A DNA stretch of 6,773 nucleotides from a bacterium (lineage in GTDB: Bacteria; Armatimonadota; Chthonomonadetes; Chthonomonadales; Chthonomonadaceae): positions 1-6,773 of the forward strand of contig JAJZFK010000416.1 in assembly GCA_021805405.1 (NCBI GenBank). The letters are read 5' to 3'. The notes beneath the pieces are model-generated. The model made no database searches. It was not told where the DNA came from and saw only the letters and a program-made list of their open reading frames with translations. The position numbers and the translations under genes were made by a program. The first letter of the stretch is position 1. Each line of letters opens with the position of its first letter. Positions 1 through 5,542 of the stretch are shown here, piece after piece.

Positions 1-30
1 GAGGCCCGCAATCAGGTTATTCTTCGGCAC
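1..30 (-). CDS. ftsA: Probable FtsA, N-terminal fragment only (runs off the left edge)
   Basis: Only the first ten codons are in the window. They read MPKNNLIAGL from a GTG start at 28-30. A GCGAGG ribosome binding site lies seven bases upstream (38-43), which favours this GTG over a TTG two codons earlier that sits almost on top of the site. FtsA proteins typically open with a few polar residues, then a hydrophobic strand leading into the actin-fold phosphate loop (…GLDIGT…), and the visible residues fit that opening. The position right after ftsQ, DUF881 and sbp in a dcw cluster is where ftsA (followed by ftsZ) would be expected. FtsA is the membrane-associated actin-like protein that tethers FtsZ at the division site. 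With ten residues, the family call rests mainly on context. A second DUF881 gene or another actin-fold protein such as PilM remains possible. Confidence 0.5.
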   Translation of the reverse strand, partial: MPKNNLIAGL

Positions 31-37
31 AATCAAA

Positions 38-43
38 CCTCGC
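38..43 (-). promoter_or_regulatory. Ribosome binding site of the probable ftsA
   Basis: The minus strand reads GCGAGG here, seven bases before the GTG at 28-30. It decides the start of the truncated left-edge gene. The gap between the sbp stop and this start is about 46 bases, longer than the other gaps in the cluster, but I see no convincing promoter or terminator in it. Confidence 0.5.
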
Positions 44-76
44 CACTCCAGCCTGGGCCGGATGCTCTAATAGTAT

Positions 77-532
77 TTAAAATCCGCCTATTTCCGACTT
101 CGGTGCAAGTACCTGGCTAGCCGAAAGAGCTGTACTTGACGCAACTTCCTCCTGCTGCTTCTTGCGACTAAGTGCGAGTTTGTTAAGATAGAACCGACGC
201 ATAAGCGACAGGTTATTGAAAACTCGCGTTCCCAGTACCAGCACTGCAACGAGAGCCAGGTTAATTCCTAGCTGATCACCAGCCCAGGCGAGGAGCGCGG
301 CAAGCAGCGAATTTAACACGAAGCCAGAAGCAAAGATGTCGTTCTGAAAACGACCTTCGATACCCGCGCGTATACCACCAAACGCCGTATCCAGCGCAGC
401 AAGAGCTGCAACCGAGAGGTATGGTGCATACTGCGGAGGAATTTTCCAGTTGAACACCCTGAATGAAACTGTGCCAAGTGTTACACCGGCGACCAGACCG
501 ATAACTGGCAAAATGGCAGGTCTAAGCCTCAT
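77..532 (-). CDS. sbp: Small basic protein (Sbp), DUF1290 family membrane protein
   Basis: This 151-residue membrane protein matches the DUF1290 'small basic protein' family, whose molecular function is not established. The family core is clear: a first membrane segment at about residues 6-25, then IPPQYAPYLSVAALAALD (31-48), FGGIRAGIEG (51-60), and IFASGFVLN (66-74) leading into further hydrophobic segments up to about 102. An NLSLMRRF stretch (107-114) and a basic segment rich in K and R follow. The last 30 or so residues are a polar tail that looks variable. The start ATG overlaps the TGA of the upstream DUF881 gene by ATGA, with GGAG seven bases before it inside the end of that gene, so translation is probably coupled. 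Members are usually found beside DUF881 and ftsQ/ftsA/ftsZ genes, as here. A role in the division or cell-wall membrane machinery is inferred from that context only. Confidence 0.9.
   Translation of the reverse strand: MRLRPAILPVIGLVAGVTLGTVSFRVFNWKIPPQYAPYLSVAALAALDTAFGGIRAGIEGRFQNDIFASGFVLNSLLAALLAWAGDQLGINLALVAVLVLGTRVFNNLSLMRRFYLNKLALSRKKQQEEVASSTALSASQVLAPKSEIGGF
529..532 (-). promoter_or_regulatory. ATGA stop/start overlap coupling DUF881 and sbp
   Basis: On the minus strand the DUF881 stop TGA and the sbp start ATG share bases as ATGA. A GGAG ribosome binding site (540-543) lies within the last codons of the DUF881 gene. This arrangement usually gives translational coupling and comparable output of the two proteins. 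Confidence 0.8.
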
Positions 533-1338
533 TGGCGGTCTCCATGAGTGGCTAGTGGATCATGGCGCGGTGAGACTGGATGCCCAAACCGAAATTGTGT
601 ACTGCCAGCAAAAGCTGCCAACAGCATCTTCGGCACTTTCACCATTTTGACCATGTCGGGATTGGTTCCACGCATTTGATCTAGTATACCACCTGGCAGA
701 TTAAGTCCACCGTAAAGCGCGTTTGGATCGCCGATAGCTTGTATGATAAACGGTGGTGCAGTGGGCACACCGTTTACCTGAATAACTGGCCCTACGCAAC
801 GGATGGTTGAATTGCCTACAAGCCTCTGGCCATTTATTGCTACAGCCTCAGCCCCAGCAACCTTCATCTCATTCACAACCTCTTCAAGATCAGTGTCATG
901 TACAAGGTTGACAAGTGTGGCGGGATTAGCTGCATTCACGGTAGATTGAGAGTTGTCGTTAAGAGTAACCTGAATGCCCGGGCCTGCTACCTCGGTGAGG
1001 CCACCAAAACATTGAGCGTCCTTTAATTCCTGGTTTAGCGTACTGGCAGCACCTGTTCTATTCGCAATCTGGTCATTCAAATCCTGGTTCTGCCGCCGCA
1101 AATGACTGTTCTCCTGCTGCACCGACTGAATCTGCTTCGTAAGATCGTTCGTGAGTTTTTGCAAACCTGATGAGTCGTTGCCAAAGAAAAACCCTTCGCG
1201 GTGGGGCCCGTTGCCCGCGCGTGATACCTGGTTGACGGTTTGTACGGCGGCAGCAAGGATAAGTCCCAGCACAAAGCAGAGAATCGTCAACTGCCAGGTG
1301 TAGGATTTATGGTTGATTCCAGACGAATAGACTGTCAT
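529..1338 (-). CDS. DUF881 family membrane-anchored protein with coiled coil
   Basis: This 269-residue protein has a short N-terminal cytoplasmic stretch and one membrane segment (about residues 14-34). A Gln/Asn/Leu-rich predicted coiled coil (about 58-108) is followed by a C-terminal DUF881 domain (about 112-250). Family hallmarks are LTEVAGPGIQVTLND (114-128), the segment around HDTDLEEVVNEM (147-158), AEAVAINGQR (163-172), and GPVIQVNG (183-190) followed by the PPFIIQAIGDP region. The domain should lie outside the membrane. The start is the ATG at 1336-1338, with AAGAGG six bases upstream. A longer reading into ftsQ is possible, but it lacks such a site and would place extra residues before the anchor. 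Function is unknown. The topology (one helix, coiled coil, external domain) resembles divisome linker proteins such as DivIC/FtsL, but sequence identity to those is not implied. It lies 13 bases after ftsQ and overlaps sbp, so co-expression is likely. Confidence 0.88.
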   Translation of the reverse strand: MTVYSSGINHKSYTWQLTILCFVLGLILAAAVQTVNQVSRAGNGPHREGFFFGNDSSGLQKLTNDLTKQIQSVQQENSHLRRQNQDLNDQIANRTGAASTLNQELKDAQCFGGLTEVAGPGIQVTLNDNSQSTVNAANPATLVNLVHDTDLEEVVNEMKVAGAEAVAINGQRLVGNSTIRCVGPVIQVNGVPTAPPFIIQAIGDPNALYGGLNLPGGILDQMRGTNPDMVKMVKVPKMLLAAFAGSTQFRFGHPVSPRHDPLATHGDRQ

Positions 1339-1344
1339 GCAATA

Positions 1345-1350
1345 CCTCTT
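1345..1350 (-). promoter_or_regulatory. Ribosome binding site fixing the DUF881 start
   Basis: The minus strand reads AAGAGG, six bases before the ATG at 1336-1338. It separates this start from an upstream in-frame candidate at 1410, which would overlap ftsQ by about 60 bases without a comparable site. Confidence 0.7.
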
Positions 1351-1351
1351 C

Positions 1352-2218
1352 TCATTGCAGTCCCTGGTGGGGCAAATTGCCATTAGACGAACGACGGCTG
1401 TTACCTGCATTCACGTTGAACGATTCCCTGGTTGCACGCACCACACACGCCGGCTGTTCCGGATACGTCAGGTCTATTGTCGAAACCTTTGCGCCGACAT
1501 TTGGGTCTTCTTGGGCAATGCGCGAAAGTATCTTCAATTTCCTGTTTATATGCTGGGGTTGCCCAAGATTTACTGCGACGTTTCCCAGTACATTTAACCA
1601 CACATTATCGCCGGGGTCAACAGTAATTTTCCGGCAAAGTAAGCTCGCCTGGGTTCCCAGTCTGTTTAATACAAGCAGTGCGCTCTGTAGGCGAAAAGAA
1701 GCGGGTTCCTCGCCAGGATGGAGATTCCCGCATCCACATGAGATTATTGGTACATTGGGATTCGTGTTGTTGGATGGCCGGATAACAAGACCCGAATTTG
1801 CGATCTGCCAGCCACCATTTGAAGAGAGAAGCACGGCATGCGATTGACGGGGCTGAACAGTAATAACTAGGCCACCGCTGAGCGTTCGGTTTACGGAGCC
1901 CGATTGTACAGCAGGTATAGCAGTTAGCCTACGCATACAGTTGGAGCTCGGTGGCCGGAAGAAATTTGAGTTTATCAGCGGTGTAACGGCGGCCAACACG
2001 CCTGCCTTTTCGGCAGGAAGAAGCTGTGCTGTGCCATTCACAGTTATCGTTCTTACTCTAAATAACGGGGAGGTAAATAGCGCTCCAATACACTCTGCAG
2101 TAAGTACGGCCCCAAGCGCGGTAAGCGTGAGGAGGCGGCGGAATTGTAGGGACAATGATCGACGGTTGACTTTGCGCTTACGCGGTAGTCGATCCTTTGT
2201 TTGGGCACTCGCCGTCAT
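1352..2218 (-). CDS. ftsQ: Cell division protein FtsQ (DivIB), POTRA-domain bitopic membrane protein
   Basis: FtsQ/DivIB is a single-pass divisome protein that joins FtsL and FtsB/DivIC to the septal peptidoglycan synthase. This 288-residue protein has the expected plan. A strongly basic cytoplasmic tail (RKRKVNRR near 13-20) is followed by one membrane helix (about 28-50). A POTRA domain begins at LFRVRTITVNG (52-62) and runs to about 130. The FtsQ C-terminal domain contains GNVAVNLGQPQHINRKL (212-228) and a STIDLTYPEQP stretch (246-256), matching the usual 'lGxp…Kl…iDlryp' pattern. The ATG start is preceded by AGGGAG (2225-2230) six bases away, in the 15-base gap after ddl. The usual E-R-x-P-x-A motif closing the POTRA domain reads QPRQSHA here. 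The external region carries an unusual CGCG residue cluster (161-164) and further single cysteines. The tail after about 262 is polar and probably disordered. Confidence 0.9.
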   Translation of the reverse strand: MTASAQTKDRLPRKRKVNRRSLSLQFRRLLTLTALGAVLTAECIGALFTSPLFRVRTITVNGTAQLLPAEKAGVLAAVTPLINSNFFRPPSSNCMRRLTAIPAVQSGSVNRTLSGGLVITVQPRQSHAVLLSSNGGWQIANSGLVIRPSNNTNPNVPIISCGCGNLHPGEEPASFRLQSALLVLNRLGTQASLLCRKITVDPGDNVWLNVLGNVAVNLGQPQHINRKLKILSRIAQEDPNVGAKVSTIDLTYPEQPACVVRATRESFNVNAGNSRRSSNGNLPHQGLQ

Positions 2219-2233
2219 TCTGTGCTCCCTGGG

Positions 2234-3193
2234 TTAAACCGCAATGCGTCTTGCCTGTAACGCACAATCTATAATACCATCCAGCATCGCGCAGAAGGAA
2301 ATACCGGCGTGTTCAGCTGCCTGGGGAAGCAGGCTTGTTGGTGTCATGCCCGGAATGGTATTTGTTTCGAGAATTGCAATGTCCTTCTCATTTACGATAA
2401 AATCGGTACGCGACATTCCATCGCACCCTAGCAAATTGTGACACGAAACAGCAAGTTCTCCCAGTCTCTTCAGCACTTCGGGTAAGAGCCGTGCGGGTAT
2501 TATGTGCTCACTGCCCCCTGCCGCGTACTTACTCTCGTAATCGTAGTATTCCGAACGTGGAACAATTTCAATTGGCGGGAGCGCGACTGGCGACTGACCA
2601 GCGTTACCTAGGACGCCTACTGTAACTTCCATACCCCGAAAGTAGGGTTCCACCAGCAGCAGATCATCATATTTCCAGGCCTCGCACATTGCGGACTTCA
2701 GCTGATCGGAACTGTCTACACGGCTGCACCCGAAGGTAGAGCCTTCACTGTTAGGCTTAAGGAATACGGGGAAACCACCCAGATCAACGTTCACGCGGTG
2801 AAGCACATTATCAATTTCGGCAACATCATCCTGCCTTAGCGCTAGTTCTGGCAAAACAGGTAGGCCGGCGGCCCTGAATAGCTGCTTACACCGGGTCTTG
2901 TTAATAGCGAGTGCGCTCGCAAGAATACCTGAACCCGTATAGGGCGTTCCAAGCCACTCTAGAAGGCCCTGTATAGATCCGTCTTCACCACCACGACCGT
3001 GGAGTGCAATGAACACCATATCCGGCAGGCCGTTACGCTGGTTCAACAGGTCATCAACCTCACCGCTATACGCATCGTAGCGAGCAGAGTTTAGCCCTTT
3101 AAGTATTTGCGCACCGGTAGACAGCGAGACTTCGCGTTCGTGCGATTTACCACCCATTAGCACCATTACACGCAACCGACCCATTGAAATCAT
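2234..3193 (-). CDS. ddl: D-alanine--D-alanine ligase
   Basis: Ddl is a cytoplasmic ATP-grasp enzyme that joins two D-alanines for the end of the peptidoglycan stem peptide. This 319-residue protein is of normal length. Visible motifs are GGKSHEREVSLSTG (14-27, with the substrate-binding Glu of HEREVS), HGRGGEDGSIQGLLEWLG (65-82), TPYTGSG (83-89), and KPNSEGSTFG (146-155, ATP-binding Lys and Ser loop). VEPYFRGMEVTVGVLG (181-196), the omega-loop EYYDYESKY (215-223), and LETNTIPGMTPTSLLPQ (275-291, metal-binding Glu and Asn) follow. The omega-loop tyrosine is kept, which fits a D-Ala-D-Ala ligase and not a VanA-type D-lactate ligase. The ATG at 3191-3193 is chosen because TAAGGAT, which overlaps the murC stop, lies five to six bases upstream. 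A second ATG three codons in would be too far from it. The gap to murC is eight bases, so the two are probably translated together. Confidence 0.96.
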   Translation of the reverse strand: MISMGRLRVMVLMGGKSHEREVSLSTGAQILKGLNSARYDAYSGEVDDLLNQRNGLPDMVFIALHGRGGEDGSIQGLLEWLGTPYTGSGILASALAINKTRCKQLFRAAGLPVLPELALRQDDVAEIDNVLHRVNVDLGGFPVFLKPNSEGSTFGCSRVDSSDQLKSAMCEAWKYDDLLLVEPYFRGMEVTVGVLGNAGQSPVALPPIEIVPRSEYYDYESKYAAGGSEHIIPARLLPEVLKRLGELAVSCHNLLGCDGMSRTDFIVNEKDIAILETNTIPGMTPTSLLPQAAEHAGISFCAMLDGIIDCALQARRIAV

Positions 3194-3201
3194 AGTAATC
3201 C

Positions 3202-4602
3202 TTACACCCGTATGAGGCCGTCAAGACGATCAGCCTGCCTGATAATGTCGCCTGCGCCCATGAACACAAGGAGGTCATCAGGTTGAATAACGCTCTGCAG
3301 CAGACCAGGAACGTCATCCGCAGTGTGAGCGAGAAGTACCTGCTTATCTGCATGAATGCGCTGAATTTCGTTGGCAAGTACCGAGGATGAGATATCGCCG
3401 GGATCCTCCTCGCGGGCAGCATAGATAGGCGCAAGCACCAGTACTCCCACCTCGCTCAGCACTGTGGCAAATTCGCGGAGAAAATCACGCGTTCTGGAGT
3501 AGAGGTGCGGCTGAAACACTAGCACTGTTCGTCGGTGAGTATAAGCAGAGGCAAGTGCCCGCAGGGTAGCCGCAATCTCGGTTGGGTGGTGGGCATAGTC
3601 ATCCAACACAGCGACATCTCCATCACCTAACTTTATGGTACCCAACAGCTGTTGCCGCCGATTAACACCACGAAACTGTTGAATTCCCTCAATAATCGAA
3701 TCACAACTCACACCGGGCAGCACGTCGCAAAGCGTGAGCACAGCGAGAGCGTTAGACACGTTATGGCTTCCAGGAACGCGTAATTTAACCAGTCGATCGC
3801 GCCATTCAAAACTACTACCTGCGTCAAGCGCAACGTTCGCTGCGTCTTGCATACCGTACCATGCAATTGCACTGTCGGTTGGCAGGTCCTTCGCGAGTTG
3901 TCGCACACCTCTATCATCACGGCACAAAATGAGTGACCCGCCATTAGCTAATACTGCACCAGCAAAGGTTCTGAAGCTCGCCATCATGCGGTCTTCAGTA
4001 CCAAAATGATCAAGGTGATCCGGTTCAATATTCGTTATAATCGCTACATTGGGTACCAACCAGAGAAATGAGTCATACGCTTCGCAAGCCTCTGCAACAA
4101 ATGGCCCTCGGGGCGTACCTGTCACCACATTTCCACCAAGCTGTGGCACCTCACCGCCAACAAATACAGTGGGATTGCAACCAGCGGTAACCAGCGCGAC
4201 CCCTGCCATAGCTGTGGTAGTAGTCTTACCGTGAGTACCAGCAATTGCGATGGTGCAGCCAACATGGGCACTCATAAGTCTGCCGAGAAATTCTGCACGA
4301 GAAACTATCGGCACTTCTAATTGGGCCGCCGCTGCAAGTTCAGGTGAGGAGGAAGCAATTGCAGCAGAAGCAACTACCAGGTCCGTGTCTACCCCAAGGT
4401 TTTTTGCCTGGTGCCCCGCATAGACATTCGCACCCGCCGCAACAAGCCTTGCTAAAGCAGGATTCGAATCTATATCGGCATGAATATCGGAACCAGAAAC
4501 CCGGCTGCCACGAGATAGCGCAACTTGTGCGAGCGCACTAACCCCAATACCGCCAATTCCTGCGAAAAATATATGGGCAGGAAAGGTATCTTGAGCTGTC
4601 AT
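3202..4602 (-). CDS. murC: UDP-N-acetylmuramate--L-alanine ligase
   Basis: MurC is the cytoplasmic ATP-dependent ligase that adds L-alanine to UDP-N-acetylmuramate, the first amino acid of the peptidoglycan stem peptide. The 466-residue length is typical. All three Mur ligase domains are visible. The N-terminal UDP-binding fold contains FFAGIGGIGVSALA (12-25) and VSGSD (35-39). The central ATPase has the P-loop AGTHGKTTTT (121-130), EACEAYDSFL (171-180) and NIEPDHLDHF (191-200). The C-terminal domain has FRGVNRRQQLLG (310-321), DDYAHHPTEI (334-343) and QPHLYSRT (364-371). The ATG at 4600-4602 gives the usual short lead before the glycine-rich loop, but no clear Shine-Dalgarno precedes it. The upstream NIL gene stops 18 bases before, so reinitiation after that gene is plausible. 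The gene heads the cell-wall block. No murB follows it, unlike many dcw clusters. Confidence 0.97.
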   Translation of the reverse strand: MTAQDTFPAHIFFAGIGGIGVSALAQVALSRGSRVSGSDIHADIDSNPALARLVAAGANVYAGHQAKNLGVDTDLVVASAAIASSSPELAAAAQLEVPIVSRAEFLGRLMSAHVGCTIAIAGTHGKTTTTAMAGVALVTAGCNPTVFVGGEVPQLGGNVVTGTPRGPFVAEACEAYDSFLWLVPNVAIITNIEPDHLDHFGTEDRMMASFRTFAGAVLANGGSLILCRDDRGVRQLAKDLPTDSAIAWYGMQDAANVALDAGSSFEWRDRLVKLRVPGSHNVSNALAVLTLCDVLPGVSCDSIIEGIQQFRGVNRRQQLLGTIKLGDGDVAVLDDYAHHPTEIAATLRALASAYTHRRTVLVFQPHLYSRTRDFLREFATVLSEVGVLVLAPIYAAREEDPGDISSSVLANEIQRIHADKQVLLAHTADDVPGLLQSVIQPDDLLVFMGAGDIIRQADRLDGLIRV

Positions 4603-4620
4603 GGAGTCATTTTCTATATT

Positions 4621-5151
4621 CTACAGGTTGCTGAAGTCGGTTACCGACCGCTCGCGCGGATCGACATGAATGCCAGTCGTGTGCAGAAATGCTATCGCTC
4701 GCTGCACCTCTCCCAATCTCCCCGTTAACGCAACCTCAATCCAGCCGCCAGTATCGTCCAGGTCACCACCAATCACGCTGCAAACAACGTCGAAATCGCG
4801 CCCCAGCCTGTAGAGGATAGGTGCGGAAAGATACTGCGCCTGGACGACATCCAGCCGAACATGTAGCGTATAAGCGCTCGAAATGGACTCTTCCGGCCGC
4901 TGCCCAAGTCCGCTAGGTAGCGAAAGATCCACCTCACCAACGGGCACAAGCCCCAGGCTAGCCAGGTATGCCCGTGCAGCGGCAAACTGCGACGTAGATC
5001 CTTCTATGGCAACTGTCATAAACGCCGTTTCATTAGTGACCCGCGCTTTAAGAATACTAGGTACAACATGAAAAAGCCTCGCCATCCGCCAGAGGATTGG
5101 CTGAGAGACCTGGTCGCCCACCGCGGTTATGTTTATGCTCTGCGCTGCCAT
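4621..5151 (-). CDS. Tandem NIL-domain protein (two NIL domains, no other domain)
   Basis: This 176-residue soluble protein is almost entirely two copies of the NIL fold, a small ferredoxin-like ligand-binding domain. NIL domains are known at the C-terminus of the methionine transporter ATPase MetN and in NIL-ferredoxin proteins tied to homocysteine synthesis. Copy 1 spans about 5-73 and copy 2 about 94-166, joined by a Gly/Pro/Ser-rich linker. The two align without help: SQPILWRMARLFHVV (16-30) against SAPILYRLGRDFDVV (109-123), followed in each by a strand, a helix and a closing strand (LGLVPV and TGIHVDP). No iron-sulfur cysteine motif or membrane segment is present. The ATG start has AAAGGA six bases upstream (5158-5163). 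It lies downstream of a sulfur-carrier gene and a threonine synthase gene, and just before murC. A role in sensing or handling a sulfur amino acid is an inference from the family and neighbours. Its exact function is unknown to me. Confidence 0.8.
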   Translation of the reverse strand: MAAQSINITAVGDQVSQPILWRMARLFHVVPSILKARVTNETAFMTVAIEGSTSQFAAARAYLASLGLVPVGEVDLSLPSGLGQRPEESISSAYTLHVRLDVVQAQYLSAPILYRLGRDFDVVCSVIGGDLDDTGGWIEVALTGRLGEVQRAIAFLHTTGIHVDPRERSVTDFSNL

Positions 5152-5181
5152 AACTTGTCCTTTGAAACCATACTACATTGA

Positions 5182-5223
5182 TTAAAGGCGCTCCCCGATG
5201 CACTGTTGCACCGGGGACTTTAA
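5182..5223 (-). terminator. Strong RNA hairpin between the sulfur-carrier and NIL genes, possible terminator or attenuator
   Basis: In minus-strand RNA an 11-bp stem (5207-5217 with 5192-5202) closes a four-base ACAG loop (5203-5206). It contains a single G-U wobble, so all 11 positions pair. Read as plus-strand RNA, the same position is an A/C mismatch, so the fold favours the coding direction. A further six pairs (UUAAAG with CUUUAA, 5218-5223 and 5182-5187) extend the base beyond a four-base bulge (GCGC). Only a short UUU follows before AAU, so this is at best a weak intrinsic terminator. It could equally attenuate transcription or protect the 3' end of the upstream mRNA. It fills most of the 76-base gap between the carrier stop and the NIL gene start. 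Confidence 0.45.
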
Positions 5224-5227
5224 AATA

Positions 5228-5503
5228 CTAACCTCCAGCTATTGCCGGTACGATTGAGATCGCGTCACCATCGGTGATTGGTGTCTCTATGCCCTGCAGG
5301 AAGCGGATATCTTCCTCGTTAACGTAAATGTTGATAAAGCGGCGCAACTCTCCATTGGAATCGGTAAGCCTGGACGCCATACCAGGAAAATTTGCTTCCA
5401 ACTCACCCAGCAGGGTTGAAATTGTACCAGCGCTCGCCTCAACGGACTCCTTGTTGTTTGTGAACTTACGCAGAGGAGTAGGAATTAACACACTTATCGC
5501 CAT
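5228..5503 (-). CDS. CysO-like ThiS/MoaD-family sulfur-carrier protein
   Basis: This is a 91-residue beta-grasp (ubiquitin-like) protein ending in the di-glycine that sulfur carriers need. The C-terminal Gly is normally adenylated by an E1-like enzyme and converted to a thiocarboxylate, which then donates sulfur to a biosynthetic enzyme. Recognisable segments are VLIPTPLRKFTNN (5-17), a helix with LGELEANFPGM (32-42), RRFINIYVNEEDIRF (54-68), and the end DGDAISIVPAIAGG (78-91). From memory, the FINIYVNEEDIRF stretch and the PAIAGG end closely resemble mycobacterial CysO, which supplies sulfur to the cysteine synthase CysM. That makes CysO a better match than ThiS or MoaD. The ATG at 5501-5503 is preferred because GGAGG sits five bases upstream; a TTG four codons earlier lies on the far side of that site. 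It follows thrC by 39 bases. No activating enzyme, CysM or Mec peptidase is visible in the window, so the acceptor is unknown. Confidence 0.87.
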   Translation of the reverse strand: MAISVLIPTPLRKFTNNKESVEASAGTISTLLGELEANFPGMASRLTDSNGELRRFINIYVNEEDIRFLQGIETPITDGDAISIVPAIAGG

Positions 5504-5508
5504 TGAAA

Positions 5509-5513
5509 CCTCC
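5509..5513 (-). promoter_or_regulatory. Ribosome binding site fixing the sulfur-carrier start
   Basis: The minus strand reads GGAGG five bases before the ATG at 5501-5503. The alternative TTG at 5513-5515 overlaps this site and so is unlikely to be the start. Confidence 0.75.
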
Positions 5514-5542
5514 AATAATGTACTAATAGTATACTGCCAAGT

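Noticed and set aside
67..76. Ten-base word CTAATAGTAT, repeated exactly at 5523-5532, both in gaps just upstream of gene starts
   Set aside because: Ten-base exact repeats are expected by chance in a window this size, especially in AT-rich gaps. Neither copy has a convincing partner -35 element.
1377..1847. 156-codon plus-strand open frame opposite ftsQ
   Set aside because: It is entirely antisense to a clear FtsQ frame and has no recognisable motif; I treat it as a shadow.
4005..4019. Near-repeat of TGATC within murC
   Set aside because: It encodes the conserved DHLDH part of the MurC ATPase motif and is explained by coding constraint.
5152..5181. Possible promoter (TAGTAT) between the hairpin and the NIL gene
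   Set aside because: The -10-like word is weak and has no matching -35 element at the proper distance, so it is not supported from sequence alone.
5528..5535. AGTATACT palindrome containing a TATACT -10-like word before the sulfur-carrier gene
   Set aside because: No good -35 element lies 16-18 bases upstream, and the thrC gene ends only a few bases away, so co-transcription is the simpler reading.
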